From positions 20,694-84,693 of the forward strand of contig NZ_JASHIK010000021.1 of the NCBI RefSeq assembly GCF_030733745.1: 64,000 bases of DNA, in the 5' to 3' direction. The notes beneath the pieces were generated by a model. It was not told the DNA's origin. It worked only from the letters and a program-made list of their open reading frames with translations, and ran no database searches. Position numbers and translations under genes: made by a program. The stretch comes from Stappia sp. MMSF_3263. Its GTDB lineage: Bacteria > Pseudomonadota > Alphaproteobacteria > Rhizobiales > Stappiaceae. Below, in pieces: positions 8,993 to 17,710 of this stretch (its first letter is position 1; each line of letters begins with the position of its first letter).

Positions 8993-9598
8993 TCATACAG
9001 ACTTCGGTGTCGAGTGGCGCTTCACGAGATCATTCGAGACAGTGTCGATGATTTCACCGGAAAGTGCCGGATCGGGCACCACGCGGGATAGGACAACCGA
9101 TCCTATCATCTCTGCGAGAGCGGCGATCGCTCCACTCCGCTTAGCAATCGGGTCTCCTCCTGGCACGAGCGCGGTGAGAAGCTGGATATAGTTACTGACG
9201 ATGCTGCCGAAGAACTCCCGCAGCGCCGGATCGTCGTGCCGGGCCGCGTCGGCAGCCAGCGACGCGAGGCTACACCCGTGTCCCGGGTCATCCCGGTGAT
9301 AATCCGAAACGTAGTGGCGCACGAGCGTCTGCAGCGGATCATCACTAGCAGCAAGACGGCGCGCCAGGTCCTCGCTCATATCGTCATAGGCCCGCTTGAC
9401 GGCTTGAACGACGAGGTCGTCCTTCGACTTGAACTGCCGGTAGAAGCCTCCGTGGGTGAGCCCGGCCGCTTTCATTAAGTCGACCACGCCAATCCCGTCG
9501 AACCCTCGTTCGCGGAAGAGCCTTGCGGCGGTGTCAATTACCCGCTCGCGATTCTGCTCGACCGTTTCCTTGCTCACTTTCACGACCGCATTCCTCAT
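8993..9598 (-). CDS. TetR/AcrR family transcriptional regulator
   Basis: A 201-residue TetR-type repressor. The N-terminal helix-turn-helix spans about residues 15-60 (AARLFRERGFDGIGVVDLMKAAG, then GGFYRQFKSKDDL), followed by an all-helical ligand-binding domain. The gene is divergent from an SDR gene whose promoter carries two near-identical palindromes, so it most likely represses that SDR/hydrolase group. No good ribosome site precedes the first ATG; GTG at 9583, after GAGGA, is an alternative start. The inducer is unknown. Confidence 0.93.
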   Translation of the reverse strand: MRNAVVKVSKETVEQNRERVIDTAARLFRERGFDGIGVVDLMKAAGLTHGGFYRQFKSKDDLVVQAVKRAYDDMSEDLARRLAASDDPLQTLVRHYVSDYHRDDPGHGCSLASLAADAARHDDPALREFFGSIVSNYIQLLTALVPGGDPIAKRSGAIAALAEMIGSVVLSRVVPDPALSGEIIDTVSNDLVKRHSTPKSV

Positions 9599-9672
9599 TT
9601 AATGATGATGACCGACATATAAGCCGGGTGTGACTCCTTTCGCCAGATCAGGTGTCCGTCCCAAAATGGCGC

Positions 9673-9726
9673 TTGACAATGATTACGACCATAATCATAT
9701 ATCTCAATGATGTCGAACATAATCAT
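9673..9726 (+). promoter_or_regulatory. SDR promoter with two tandem TetR-type operators
   Basis: TTGACA at 9673-9678 is followed about 17 bases later by CATATA. Two 20-bp palindromic sites of the form ATGATkwCGAmCATAATCAT lie at 9679-9698 and 9707-9726, centres 28 bp apart; the first covers the spacer between -35 and -10. A weaker related sequence (ATGATGACCGACAT) sits just upstream of the tetR start near 9603. The arrangement fits repression by the neighbouring TetR protein. Confidence 0.55.
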
Positions 9727-9753
9727 TATAGTTCATTGAAGAAGGAATTCGAA

Positions 9754-10587
9754 ATGGCCCAGGGTCAATCGCGCGCGACGAATGAAAAGGTCGCCCTTAT
9801 CACTGGGGCATCCGGCGGAATTGGACTGGCAGCGGGGCAGGCCCTCATTCGCGCGGGGTATCGGGTGTTCGGCACCAGCCGCCACGCGACGCCTGGCGAG
9901 ACGCGTCAGGGCATTCAGATGGTCCGGTGTGACGTGACCAATGCCGAGTCCGTCAAGCAGGTGGTCGCAGACGTGGTCGCGGCTGCAGGTCGCATCGATG
10001 TGCTGGTCAACAATGCCGGCCGCAGCCTGATCGGCGCCGCCGAGGAATCATCGCTGGAGCAGGCGCAAAGCCTGTTCGACATCAATGTCTACGGCATGCT
10101 GCGGACGACTCGTGCGGTCTTGCCCACCATGCGCAGCCAGCGCAGCGGCCGTATCATCAACATCAGCTCGGTGGCCGGCTTTCTGCCCGGTCCTTACACC
10201 GCGCTCTACAACGCCACGAAGCACGCCGTCGAAGGCTATTCCGAGTCCCTCGATCACGAGCTTCGTTCGTTCGGAATCCGTGTGTCTTTGATCGAACCCG
10301 TCTTCACCCGCACCGCGCTGGAAGAGCATGGGGAAAAGCCGGACCAGATTCTGAGCGTCTACGACAAGGGCCGCGCCGCAGCGATTTCGACGTGGCGCAA
10401 TGGCATCGCCAATGGCGATCCGGTCGAAGCCGTCGCGGACAAGGTGGTGCAGGCGGCCACGGATAAAGAGCCAAGCATCCGCTACACGCCTGGCAAAATG
10501 GCTGGCCGCCTCCGTCTCATGCGGCGGTTCGTGCCGGAGAAGATGTTCGAAAAAAGCTTCCGCAAGCAGATGGGCGTGGTCGACTAA
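9754..10587 (+). CDS. SDR family oxidoreductase
   Basis: Classical short-chain dehydrogenase/reductase of 277 residues. The NAD(P)-binding motif TGASGGIG is near residue 15, NNAG follows in the middle, and the catalytic YxxxK appears as YNATK after the ISSVAG serine. The ATG at 9754 has a ribosome site (AAGGAATTC) and leaves the operators in the leader; a longer upstream reading would run through them. It heads a group with an alpha/beta hydrolase and a YciI-like protein. Substrate unknown. Confidence 0.93.
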   Translation: MAQGQSRATNEKVALITGASGGIGLAAGQALIRAGYRVFGTSRHATPGETRQGIQMVRCDVTNAESVKQVVADVVAAAGRIDVLVNNAGRSLIGAAEESSLEQAQSLFDINVYGMLRTTRAVLPTMRSQRSGRIINISSVAGFLPGPYTALYNATKHAVEGYSESLDHELRSFGIRVSLIEPVFTRTALEEHGEKPDQILSVYDKGRAAAISTWRNGIANGDPVEAVADKVVQAATDKEPSIRYTPGKMAGRLRLMRRFVPEKMFEKSFRKQMGVVD

Positions 10588-10685
10588 GCGGTCGACCGCC
10601 CCCGCCTGGCTTTCAAGGCTGCGACATGACCGCCCACGCAGCCAGATGCCCCTCCCGCAAACCTTTTCCTCCAGGAGATTTAGAA

Positions 10686-11660
10686 ATGCCGCAGGACACA
10701 GTTCAAAAGACCCGCGCGCTGCTCGCCAATCCGGGCCGCCGCCAAGCAATGATCGCAAGCGTCGCGGCGCTCACCGCGCTTTCATTGCCCGCGCCGATAC
10801 GAGCGCAAACGGTGACATCCTCAAGCGTGGCCACGCGCTTTGTCGATGTTGATGGGCGCAGGCTCGCCTATCGTTCGGTCGGCGAAGGCAAGCCTATCGT
10901 GTTGGCCCACCGCTTCCGGGGCGTCCTGGGGCTTTGGGATCCAGCCTTCATCGACGCCTTGGCGGCCCAGGGCTTTCAGGTCGTCACCTTCGACCATTCC
11001 GGCTTTGGCCTCTCGACCGGCCAGAGGTCGTACAATCCCACCTCTCTGGTGAAGGACGCCAAGGATTTGATCGACGCCTTGGGCCTCAGGGATGTCGTGA
11101 TTGGCGGCTGGTCCTTCGGTGCGATTGTGGCGGAAATCTATGTGGCGATGTTCGGACCCACGGTCAGCCACGCGGTGCTGATCGCAGGCACGCCGCCGGG
11201 GCCGCTCGTCAAACCCGGGCAACAGCGCTTCTACGACCTGGCGGCGCAGGATCACGCGACCCTCGAGCAGTACACCGGCATGTTCTTCGATCCGGATGAC
11301 GCGGCCAGCCGCGCCGCGTCGAAGCGCTCGTTCGATCGGATCTATTCCAGCGCGAACGTCCGTAGCCCGGACATTCCGGCCGATTGGGCGATCGCGCAGG
11401 TTCCTCGCACCCCGCCGAATCCGGTGTTTCCGTCCAACGATGTGCTGAATGCGTTGAAAAACACCAACGTTCCCATTCTGCACTTGAATGGCGACCGTGA
11501 CCTCTCGTTCCCCGTCGAGAACTGGTACGCGCTGAACGGGCAGTTCCCGACCCTTAGCTTAATCACCTACCCCCGAGCCGGACACGCAGCACACTTTCAA
11601 TATCCCGAACTCGCTGCGACTCACATCGCCGCCTTCATCCGCGACACGAAGAAAATCTGA
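10686..11660 (+). CDS. Exported alpha/beta hydrolase
   Basis: A 324-residue alpha/beta-hydrolase-fold enzyme. The N-terminus GRRQAMIASVAAL, ending near PIRAQT, looks like a signal sequence with an Arg pair, possibly Tat-dependent. The core includes HRFRG where the oxyanion loop is expected (family usually HGxxG), nucleophile elbow GWSFG, an Asp in NGDRD and His in AGHAAHF. The ATG at 10686 follows AGGAGATTTAGAA, preferred over an upstream ATG without a ribosome site. Probably co-transcribed with the SDR. Substrate not predictable. Confidence 0.9.
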   Translation: MPQDTVQKTRALLANPGRRQAMIASVAALTALSLPAPIRAQTVTSSSVATRFVDVDGRRLAYRSVGEGKPIVLAHRFRGVLGLWDPAFIDALAAQGFQVVTFDHSGFGLSTGQRSYNPTSLVKDAKDLIDALGLRDVVIGGWSFGAIVAEIYVAMFGPTVSHAVLIAGTPPGPLVKPGQQRFYDLAAQDHATLEQYTGMFFDPDDAASRAASKRSFDRIYSSANVRSPDIPADWAIAQVPRTPPNPVFPSNDVLNALKNTNVPILHLNGDRDLSFPVENWYALNGQFPTLSLITYPRAGHAAHFQYPELAATHIAAFIRDTKKI

Positions 11661-11737
11661 CGCTGCGGGCATTGGGCAACCCACCCGCTAAGCCGACCTT
11701 CGCTCGTCCAAACGCTACCCAGTCATAGGAGTGATCC

Positions 11738-12034
11738 ATGAAATACTACCTCTGCAAATACATTCCCCCGCGCGAAGATTTCCTGCCGACGATGACGGAC
11801 CAGGAGAAGCAATGGATGGCCCAGCACGGTGCTTTTCTGGACGATCTGCTCAGCAAGGGGACCGTCGTCGCCCATGGCCCCGTCATGGATCCGAACGGAG
11901 GTTATGGCGTCTCGCTCTACCGGATCGCCGACGACCAGGACATCGAGGCCTTCACCTCGCAAGACCCGATCGTGAAGAATGGCGCCGGCCACTACGAGCA
12001 TCATCCGATGCTTCATCTGAAGGCGCGGGACTGA
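11738..12034 (+). CDS. YciI-like (YCII domain) protein
   Basis: A 98-residue ferredoxin-fold protein of the YciI family. Recognisable features are the N-terminal MKYYLCKYIPPR strand, the HGAFLDDL helix with its conserved His, VVAHGPVMDP, and the AFTSQDPIVKNG loop with the His/Asp expected of the family. It has a good ribosome site (AGGAGTGATCC). Some relatives are dehydrochlorinases or pathway accessory enzymes; no specific role can be assigned. It follows the hydrolase in the accessory group. Confidence 0.88.
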   Translation: MKYYLCKYIPPREDFLPTMTDQEKQWMAQHGAFLDDLLSKGTVVAHGPVMDPNGGYGVSLYRIADDQDIEAFTSQDPIVKNGAGHYEHHPMLHLKARD

Positions 12035-12110
12035 CGCCCGCCTCGACCAATTTAACCTCAATACTCAACAAAGGCTTCGAGCTGTCCGCAGTTCGATGTG
12101 GAGAATAGCT

Positions 12111-12884
12111 ATGTCCACCGCACTCATCACCGGCGCTTCTAGCGGCATCGGCGCCGTCTATGCGCGCCGCCTGGCCGCCCGCGGCCATGATCTGGTCATC
12201 GTCGCCCGCGCAACCGACCGGCTGAACACGCTCGCCGAGGAGCTGCGCGCCGCCCATGGCGTCGCAATCGAAGTTATCACCGCCGATCTCACCGACGGAG
12301 CCGAACTCGAACCCGTCCTCGAGCGCCTGCGCTCCGATCCGCCGATCGACATTCTCGTCAACAATGCCGGCGCGGGCCTGCTTGGAAATTTCGCGACCGC
12401 GAATCCCGACGAGATGTACAAGCTGCTGCGCCTGAACGTCCTCGCGCCGACCTTGCTCACCTCCGCCGTGATCGGCGGCATGGTCGAGCGCGGCAGCGGT
12501 TCGATCATCAATGTCGCGTCGGTGCTGGCGCTTCTGCCCGAATATTCCGCCGGCATCTACGCGGCGACCAAGTCCTATGTGCTGACGCTGTCGCAGAGCC
12601 TCGCGGCCGAGGTCAATTCGAAGGGCGTTTATGTGCAGGCGGTGCTCCCCGCGGCCACGCGCACGGAAATCTACGATCGCGCAGGCGGCGACATCAGCAA
12701 GGTTCCAGACGTCATGGAGGTCGACGACCTGGTCGATGCGGCGCTCGTCGGGTTCGACCGGAAGGAACTGGTGACGATCCCGCCGGTGCCCGACGTCGCG
12801 GCGTGGGATTCCTTTGAGCAGGCGCGCGGCGTTTTGGCGTCAGGTTTCAGCAACTCCAAACCAGCCGCGCGCTATCGAGGCTGA
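12111..12884 (+). CDS. SDR family oxidoreductase
   Basis: A second short-chain dehydrogenase (257 residues), similar in type to DltE/YqjQ-like SDRs. TGASSGIG lies at about residues 7-14, NNAGAG in the middle, and the catalytic YAATK after the INVASV serine. The ATG at 12111 follows GGAGAATAGCT; an in-frame ATG five codons earlier is less well placed. Its 3' end overlaps the converging AbiEi remnant by 13 bases, which marks a likely recombination joint. Substrate unknown. Confidence 0.93.
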   Translation: MSTALITGASSGIGAVYARRLAARGHDLVIVARATDRLNTLAEELRAAHGVAIEVITADLTDGAELEPVLERLRSDPPIDILVNNAGAGLLGNFATANPDEMYKLLRLNVLAPTLLTSAVIGGMVERGSGSIINVASVLALLPEYSAGIYAATKSYVLTLSQSLAAEVNSKGVYVQAVLPAATRTEIYDRAGGDISKVPDVMEVDDLVDAALVGFDRKELVTIPPVPDVAAWDSFEQARGVLASGFSNSKPAARYRG

Positions 12885-13105
12885 AGCGCATGGCCGGCCC
12901 CATAGATTCCGTGGCCAATTCTTATAAGCAGGCCCTCTTCACACATGCGGGCCAGGTAGCAGCGAGGGACGCCGATGTTCGTCAGGTCGCGCGTCCGCAC
13001 CACGCCGCGCTCGTTCGCCAAGGCGACGGCTCGGTCCCTCAGCGAGGGTTTTGGGCCGCCGGCGAAGCGTAGCGCTTCTGCGCGATCCCGGTCTCGCTTG
13101 CGCAT
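12872..13105 (-). pseudogene. Truncated AbiEi-type antitoxin (wHTH remnant)
   Basis: The 77 residues from Met at 13105 contain a winged-helix unit of the AbiEi antitoxin N-terminal type: LANERGVVRTRDLTNIGVP, then RCYLARMCEEGLL and IRIGHGIY. In full-length members another 100-200 residues follow GIY; here the match stops and an unrelated GAGHALQPR tail ends in the SDR's 3' end. No AbiEii nucleotidyltransferase toxin is nearby. The frame is open further upstream to 13351 but that part is unlike a protein domain. It could still be a short expressed DNA-binding protein. Confidence 0.5.
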
Positions 13106-13289
13106 TTTGGGCAGCTCTGGCGTAGTTGGGAGTAGGGAAATCGAGAACTCGTAGTTCGCGTCTTCGCCGACCCCGGCGAGCCACTCCTTCTTTCTCTTCC
13201 CCCTCCCGACAGCCTGAACGCCTCCCTCGCCTCCCGCAGGGCACGGGTCCTTTCGTTCGGCGCCCGTCCCCCGCCTGTTGCGCCCATTC

Positions 13290-13511
13290 TCACGTCTTTC
13301 CGGCGAGCGCATGGGCGACCAGCGCGTTGGCATGGCCGTGGCCAAGGCCATGGGTCTGCTTCAGCCAGTTCACCAGTTCCATGTGCTTCATGCCGTCCTG
13401 CGCGTGGATCAGCGCGATCCACTCGCCGACAGGCCGGCCGTATGTCTTCTCGATGGAGGGGAAGTAGGAGGCCGGCCCCTTGACCTTCGGCTTTTCGTTC
13501 GATGTCGACAT
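13290..13511 (-). CDS. DUF4287 domain protein
   Basis: A 73-residue protein matching the DUF4287 pattern: SYFPSIEKTYGRPVGEWIAL, then KHMELVNWLK and GLGHGHANALVAH. Function unknown in the family. It lies 38 bases downstream of the cupin gene on the same strand, with an AAGGACA ribosome site, so the two are probably co-transcribed from the MarR-controlled promoter near 13950. Confidence 0.85.
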   Translation of the reverse strand: MSTSNEKPKVKGPASYFPSIEKTYGRPVGEWIALIHAQDGMKHMELVNWLKQTHGLGHGHANALVAHALAGKT

Positions 13512-13549
13512 GATCTTGTCCTTTCAAGAAACATGCGGCGCGCGGGTGC

Positions 13550-13891
13550 TCACAGGTCCTGCTGCCAGATGGTGTCGCTCGGATGGATGCAGATGATCTC
13601 GAGCCTGTCACTGCCGACATTGAGGAAACGATGCGGAACATCGGCCGGGGCGACGACGATGTCGCCGGCCGTGGCACGGATGCGCTCCTTGCCGACGGTG
13701 AACTCCGCCTCGCCCCGCTGCACCACCCAGGTCTCCCGATAGGGGTGCAGGTGAAGCCCCGAGCCCTTCCCCGGATCCTTGCGCGACAGGAACATCGACA
13801 CCGGCGAGGCGAAATCGCGCCCCTCGAAACGCACGGTCTGGCTCTCGCCCGTTTCCAAACGATGGTGACGCTTGACGCGGGCAACGATCAT
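13550..13891 (-). CDS. Single-domain cupin protein
   Basis: A 113-residue cupin. The metal-binding motif 1 is HLHPYRETWVVQRGEAEF (two His and a Glu), and motif 2 contains GDIVVAPADVPHRF with the second His. The ATG at 13891 is preceded by GGAGG, which fixes the start although the frame is open far upstream. The gene is divergent from a MarR regulator, with a palindromic operator between them. Likely a small sensor or enzyme for a compound that the MarR protein senses; no specific reaction can be assigned. Confidence 0.88.
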   Translation of the reverse strand: MIVARVKRHHRLETGESQTVRFEGRDFASPVSMFLSRKDPGKGSGLHLHPYRETWVVQRGEAEFTVGKERIRATAGDIVVAPADVPHRFLNVGSDRLEIICIHPSDTIWQQDL

Positions 13892-13934
13892 GGCAACCTC
13901 CACTTGTCTTTGCGGGAAGATAAATGACAAGGAT

Positions 13935-13954
13935 TTATCTTTGTGTAAAGATAA
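13935..13954. promoter_or_regulatory. Palindromic operator between cupin and marR
   Basis: TTATCTTT-GTGT-AAAGATAA is a perfect 8-bp inverted repeat. Related half-sites (GATAAATGACAAGGATTTATC and AAAGACAAG) flank it toward the cupin start. AT-rich palindromes of this size are typical MarR binding sites, so the adjacent MarR protein probably controls both divergent genes. Confidence 0.45.
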
Positions 13955-14064
13955 ACCTCTCCGCGCCGAGGGAGTGCGCCACGTGCCCACGCCCGCTATA
14001 GCTGGAACGAGCGGACAGGTGCGGCCCACAAAATGGCGAGGCGACCGGGCAGAAGGGAACGAGG

Positions 14065-14586
14065 ATGACGGGGAGCGCGATGGCGGATCATGTCGACAGG
14101 TTACGGGCACAATGGGCGCGGGAGATTCCCGGTCTCGACACCGAGCCAATGGCGATCCTGGGCCGTGCCCGGCGGCTTTCCCTGCTGGCGTCCGGCGGCA
14201 TCGAGCGGACCTTCGCGAGCTTCGGACTGGATCGCGGCGAGTTCGACGTGATCTCGACCCTGCGCCGCGCCGGAGCGCCCTACCGGCTGACCCCGACGGA
14301 GCTCTATTCGACGCTGATGATCTCCTCGGGGGGCCTGACACACCGCCTCGCCCGGCTGGAAAAGGCCGGGCTCGTCCTGCGCGAGAAATCGTCCAGCGAC
14401 GGGCGCAGCCTGGAGGTCGTGTTGAGCGAGGCGGGCATCGCGCTTGCCGAACAGGCCTTCCGCGCCGACATGGCGGACGAGATGCGCCATCTCGCCCATC
14501 TAACCGCGGAGGAGCGCGAGATGCTGGCTGGCCTGCTGCGCAAGCTGCTCGCTGGCGTGGAGCACGAGGCGGACGGCGGGAGTTGA
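14065..14586 (+). CDS. MarR family transcriptional regulator
   Basis: A 173-residue winged-helix MarR-type regulator. The DNA-binding part is around RLTPTELYSTLMISSGGLTH and the wing LEKAGLVLREKSSSDGRS, followed by the dimerisation helices at the C-terminus. An AAGGGAACGAGG sequence precedes the ATG at 14065; the ATG at 14080 is an alternative. It is transcribed away from the cupin/DUF4287 pair with a palindrome between. Ligand unknown. Confidence 0.88.
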   Translation: MTGSAMADHVDRLRAQWAREIPGLDTEPMAILGRARRLSLLASGGIERTFASFGLDRGEFDVISTLRRAGAPYRLTPTELYSTLMISSGGLTHRLARLEKAGLVLREKSSSDGRSLEVVLSEAGIALAEQAFRADMADEMRHLAHLTAEEREMLAGLLRKLLAGVEHEADGGS

Positions 14587-14636
14587 CGCTCCCGCCGCGG
14601 GCCTATCGGCGGAGGCCGCCCCGCCCTGTCCTGAGT

Positions 14637-15515
14637 TCAGCCTGCCCGTATAAGCACCCGCGTGCCCCAGGGATCGTCGAGCCGGAGTTCGCCCTCCCCC
14701 GCGACTGCTTCCAGGCCGGCGGCCGCGGCCTTCTCGGCAAGGGCCTCAAGGCGCTCCCCGTCGCCGACCACGATCTCAAGCATCTCCAGGCCGGCATGGC
14801 CCGGCTTTCGCGGCGGCGCGCCACGGCTGTTCCAGATGTTGCCGGCAAGCTGGTGGTGATAGCCGCCCGAGCCGAAGAAGCTGGCGCCAGGGTAGCGCTT
14901 GGCAATGTCGAAGCCGAGAAGGCCGGCATAGAAGCGCTCGGCCTCGGCCGTGTCGCCGACCTGAAGATGGACATGGCCGACAATGGTGCCAGCCGGCGCG
15001 CCGGCCCACCGGGTCCCGGCCGCCTCGGCGAGCAGGCTCTCCACATCCAGCGGATCGGTCGACATCTCGATATCGCCATTGGAGTCGGTCCAGCCGGCCG
15101 GCGGCCGGTCGGCATAGATCTCGATGCCGTTTCCTTCCGGATCGGCGAGATAGACCGCCTCGCTGACCTTGTGATCGGACGCGCCCTGAACACGCAGCCC
15201 CGCCTGCGCCGCGAATGCGAGCCAGCGGCCGAGATCGGCACGAGCGGGAAGCAGGAAGGCGGTGTGGAAGAGGCCGGCTCCGCCGCGCGGCGTGGCCTGC
15301 AAGGCCGGATCGCCATGCAGCTCCAGAAAAGGCGTGCCTCCGGCACCGAGCAGATGTGTCTCGCCGCGATCCTCGGCAAGCACCAGGCCGAGCGCGTCGC
15401 GGTAGAAGCCCGAGACGCGTTCAAGATCGCGCACGGCGAGGCGGACGCGGCCGATGCGCATGGGGGCGGCAGCCATGTCGAAACGGTCTGCCGGGGCAAG
15501 GGTGGTCGCGGTCAT
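14637..15515 (-). CDS. VOC family (catechol 2,3-dioxygenase-like) protein
   Basis: A 292-residue protein with two vicinal-oxygen-chelate modules, organised like the CatE/glyoxalase-type extradiol dioxygenases. Module 1 runs from IGRVRLAVRDLERVSGFY to EAVYLADPEGNGIEIYAD; module 2 starts at VGHVHLQVGDTAEAERFY and contains YHHQLAGNIWNS. Metal ligands expected of the class (His in each half and Glu in IEIY) are present. A palindrome GGTGTGACACC lies in its leader at 15541-15551. Probably a ring-cleaving dioxygenase or a detoxification enzyme; the substrate is unknown. Confidence 0.9.
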   Translation of the reverse strand: MTATTLAPADRFDMAAAPMRIGRVRLAVRDLERVSGFYRDALGLVLAEDRGETHLLGAGGTPFLELHGDPALQATPRGGAGLFHTAFLLPARADLGRWLAFAAQAGLRVQGASDHKVSEAVYLADPEGNGIEIYADRPPAGWTDSNGDIEMSTDPLDVESLLAEAAGTRWAGAPAGTIVGHVHLQVGDTAEAERFYAGLLGFDIAKRYPGASFFGSGGYHHQLAGNIWNSRGAPPRKPGHAGLEMLEIVVGDGERLEALAEKAAAAGLEAVAGEGELRLDDPWGTRVLIRAG

Positions 15516-15619
15516 CGTCGATCTCCGGTCAAAAGGCGCAGGTGTGACACCGGCACCAATCCTCTTGTCCGGAAATCTGGTTTAATCGACAAGCAAATAC
15601 AATACCGCGATCAATGACA

Positions 15620-15646
15620 GCATCGTTCGAGAAAGGTGAACGATGC
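15620..15646. repeat. Inverted repeat in the VOC / MCP interval
   Basis: GCATCGTTC (15620-15628) and GAACGATGC (15638-15646) form a perfect 9-bp inverted repeat with a 9-base spacer. No T-run follows on either strand, so it may be an operator or a weak terminator at the end of the chemotaxis gene. The rest of 15516-15710 shows nothing else I can name. Confidence 0.4.
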
Positions 15647-15710
15647 ACCTTGACCCGCCAGGCGGACCGCCCTGACCAACGCCAATCCCAGCCGATGCGG
15701 CCGGCGCACC

Positions 15711-17447
15711 TCAGGCGGCCGCGAACCGGGCAAGGAATTCGTCGACGGAGGCGCGAAGGCTGGCCGCCTCCCGGTGCACGGTCCGCGACAGTTCGCGGAC
15801 GGCGGCCGCGCTCTCACCGGAATGGTCAATGGCGGCGGACATCTCACCCATGGTGTCGGCCACCTCGCTGGTGCGCGCGGAGGCCTGCTGCGCGTGCTGG
15901 CTGATATCGTTGGTCGCGCCGCCCTGCTGGGCGACGGCCTCGGCGATCGAGCCGGTGAACCCGTCGATGTCCTGCATGGTGCGGGTGATCTCGCCGATCG
16001 CCTCGACCGCCTCGTCGGTGGAGGCCTGGATGGCGGCAATCTGCGAACCGATCTCTTCCGTTGCCTTCGAGGTTTGCGTCGCCAGTTCCTTCACCTCCGC
16101 AGCGACGACCGCGAACCCCTTGCCGGCCTCGCCGGCGCGCGCCGCCTCGATGGTGGCGTTGAGGGCGAGAAGATTGGTCTGTTCGGCAATCGCCTGGATC
16201 AGCGTCACCACTTCGCCGATCTTGGTGGCGCCCGCGGCAAGATGCGAAACGGTCTCGTTGGTCTTGTGGGCATGGCCCGAGGCACGGGTCACGACTTCCG
16301 TGGTGGAAGACACCTGGCGCGCGATCTCCGAGATCGAGGAACTCAGCTCCTCCGCCGCCGCGGCCACCGTCTGGACGTTGTCCGACGCGTGTCGCGAGGA
16401 ACTCGTCGTGCTTTGTGAAAGCTCGCTGGACCGCTCCGTCATCCGGTCGAGCGTATCGACGGCACCGAGAAGACTGGCCGCGGCGCTATCGAGACTGTCG
16501 AAATAGGCCTGTGTCGTCTCGTGGAAGGCCTCGGCCGTCTGCTTCTGGAGCGCCTTCTGCTCGGTCGCGCGATGCGCCTCGCTCTCCGTCGCCCGGGCGG
16601 CAAGCTCGCGCTGGTGGACAACACCTTCCCGGAACTGGCCCAGCGTCTCGCGCAGTCGCCCAAGTTCGTCATTGGCCGTCCAGCCGGGAACCGGCCGGTC
16701 GGTGTCGCCATCCGCATAAGCGCGCGCCACCTTGTCCAGGTCGCGCAGACGCGAGGCAATGAAGCGCTGTATGTAGAACAGGCCGCCGAGAAGCACGGCC
16801 AGCATCATGCCGAACCCGGCAAGACCGATGACACGGGCGGTCTCCGTCTCGCGGCGCAGATCGGCAAGGCTTGCCGCCATCTGCCCGTGGATGAGTTCCT
16901 CGGCCTCGTCGGCGCGGGCGATAAACCGCTCGAAGGTCTGGTCGAAGAGCTCATCGGCCTGCGAACCGGCAGCCTCTCCGCTGTCCTGTCCCGCTGCCAG
17001 CGACGAATATCGCTTGCGCGCGACCTCCTCGAACACGTCGATCTGCGCGCCGACATCCTGCATGATCGCGCGAACCGCCGCATTGTCACTCGGATAGAAC
17101 GTCCCCTCGTCGTTGCGCCCGCCCTCGAGAACGGCTTTCGCGTAGAAACGCGCCTCGCCGATCAGCCGCCAGACCTCGTCGATGCTCTCGCCGTCATCGC
17201 CGGACATGATCTCCTCGAACAGGAGATGCGCATGCGTTGCCGTCAGCTTGATCTCCATCGCCGCATCGGCGAGCGGCGCTTCCCGTTCACCAAGGGAGAT
17301 GCCGTTCTCGCCAACGCGCTGGGTCGCGTTGAACGACAGCAGGCTGGCGACGACGGACACACCGATGAGAAGGACCATCGTCGCTCCCATCTTGTGCGCC
17401 ACTCCGATATTCAGGCTGATTTTCCGCATATTCTCCGCTCCGGTCAT
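15711..17447 (-). CDS. Methyl-accepting chemotaxis protein
   Basis: A 578-residue receptor. A first membrane helix (about residues 17-38) is followed by a helical periplasmic sensor of about 170 residues, a second membrane helix (about 207-227), a HAMP segment ([19 protein letters not shown]), and a long coiled-coil signalling domain. The hairpin tip [21 protein letters not shown] is exactly the conserved CheA/CheW contact, and [15 protein letters not shown] follows. No chemotaxis kinase genes are nearby, so it is an orphan receptor; the ligand is unknown. Confidence 0.95.
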   Translation of the reverse strand: MTGAENMRKISLNIGVAHKMGATMVLLIGVSVVASLLSFNATQRVGENGISLGEREAPLADAAMEIKLTATHAHLLFEEIMSGDDGESIDEVWRLIGEARFYAKAVLEGGRNDEGTFYPSDNAAVRAIMQDVGAQIDVFEEVARKRYSSLAAGQDSGEAAGSQADELFDQTFERFIARADEAEELIHGQMAASLADLRRETETARVIGLAGFGMMLAVLLGGLFYIQRFIASRLRDLDKVARAYADGDTDRPVPGWTANDELGRLRETLGQFREGVVHQRELAARATESEAHRATEQKALQKQTAEAFHETTQAYFDSLDSAAASLLGAVDTLDRMTERSSELSQSTTSSSRHASDNVQTVAAAAEELSSSISEIARQVSSTTEVVTRASGHAHKTNETVSHLAAGATKIGEVVTLIQAIAEQTNLLALNATIEAARAGEAGKGFAVVAAEVKELATQTSKATEEIGSQIAAIQASTDEAVEAIGEITRTMQDIDGFTGSIAEAVAQQGGATNDISQHAQQASARTSEVADTMGEMSAAIDHSGESAAAVRELSRTVHREAASLRASVDEFLARFAAA

Positions 17448-17609
17448 CGCACCGCAACGTCAAGGTTCCGGAGAAATACGTAAAGAAGCGGTAAAATGCC
17501 GCAAGGGCAGAACAAACGTCTGTCCGATATGACAGAATCGGTGCCATCCCCAGATTCGTTCGAATCAGGGCTTTAAAAAACACGATTTCCCGGCCAAGGG
17601 GCGAAACAC

Positions 17610-17649
17610 GGCCACGCGGGGAGAGGCAAGCATGTCTCCCCGCGCGGCC
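17610..17649 (-). terminator. GC-rich hairpin downstream of the fasciclin gene
   Basis: GGCCACGCGGGGAGA and TCTCCCCGCGCGGCC can pair over about 13 bases around a ten-base loop, 60 bases after the fasciclin stop. On the minus strand only GTGTTTCG follows, so the U-tract is poor. A second GC hairpin lies at 17655-17680. Probable transcription end. Confidence 0.4.
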
Positions 17650-17710
17650 GACCGCCGCGCGCCCGCGCCAGGGCGCGCGGTGGGTCTCTTCGTGACCTGA
17701 AGCGCGGGCC

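Noticed and set aside
13105..13351. Upstream extension of the AbiEi remnant
   Set aside because: Open frame, but translation is low-complexity and no relative carries such a region.
8867..14600. Integrase gene or att repeat for an island at tRNA-Asn
   Set aside because: No integrase domain and no second copy of the tRNA 3' end seen by eye in the window.
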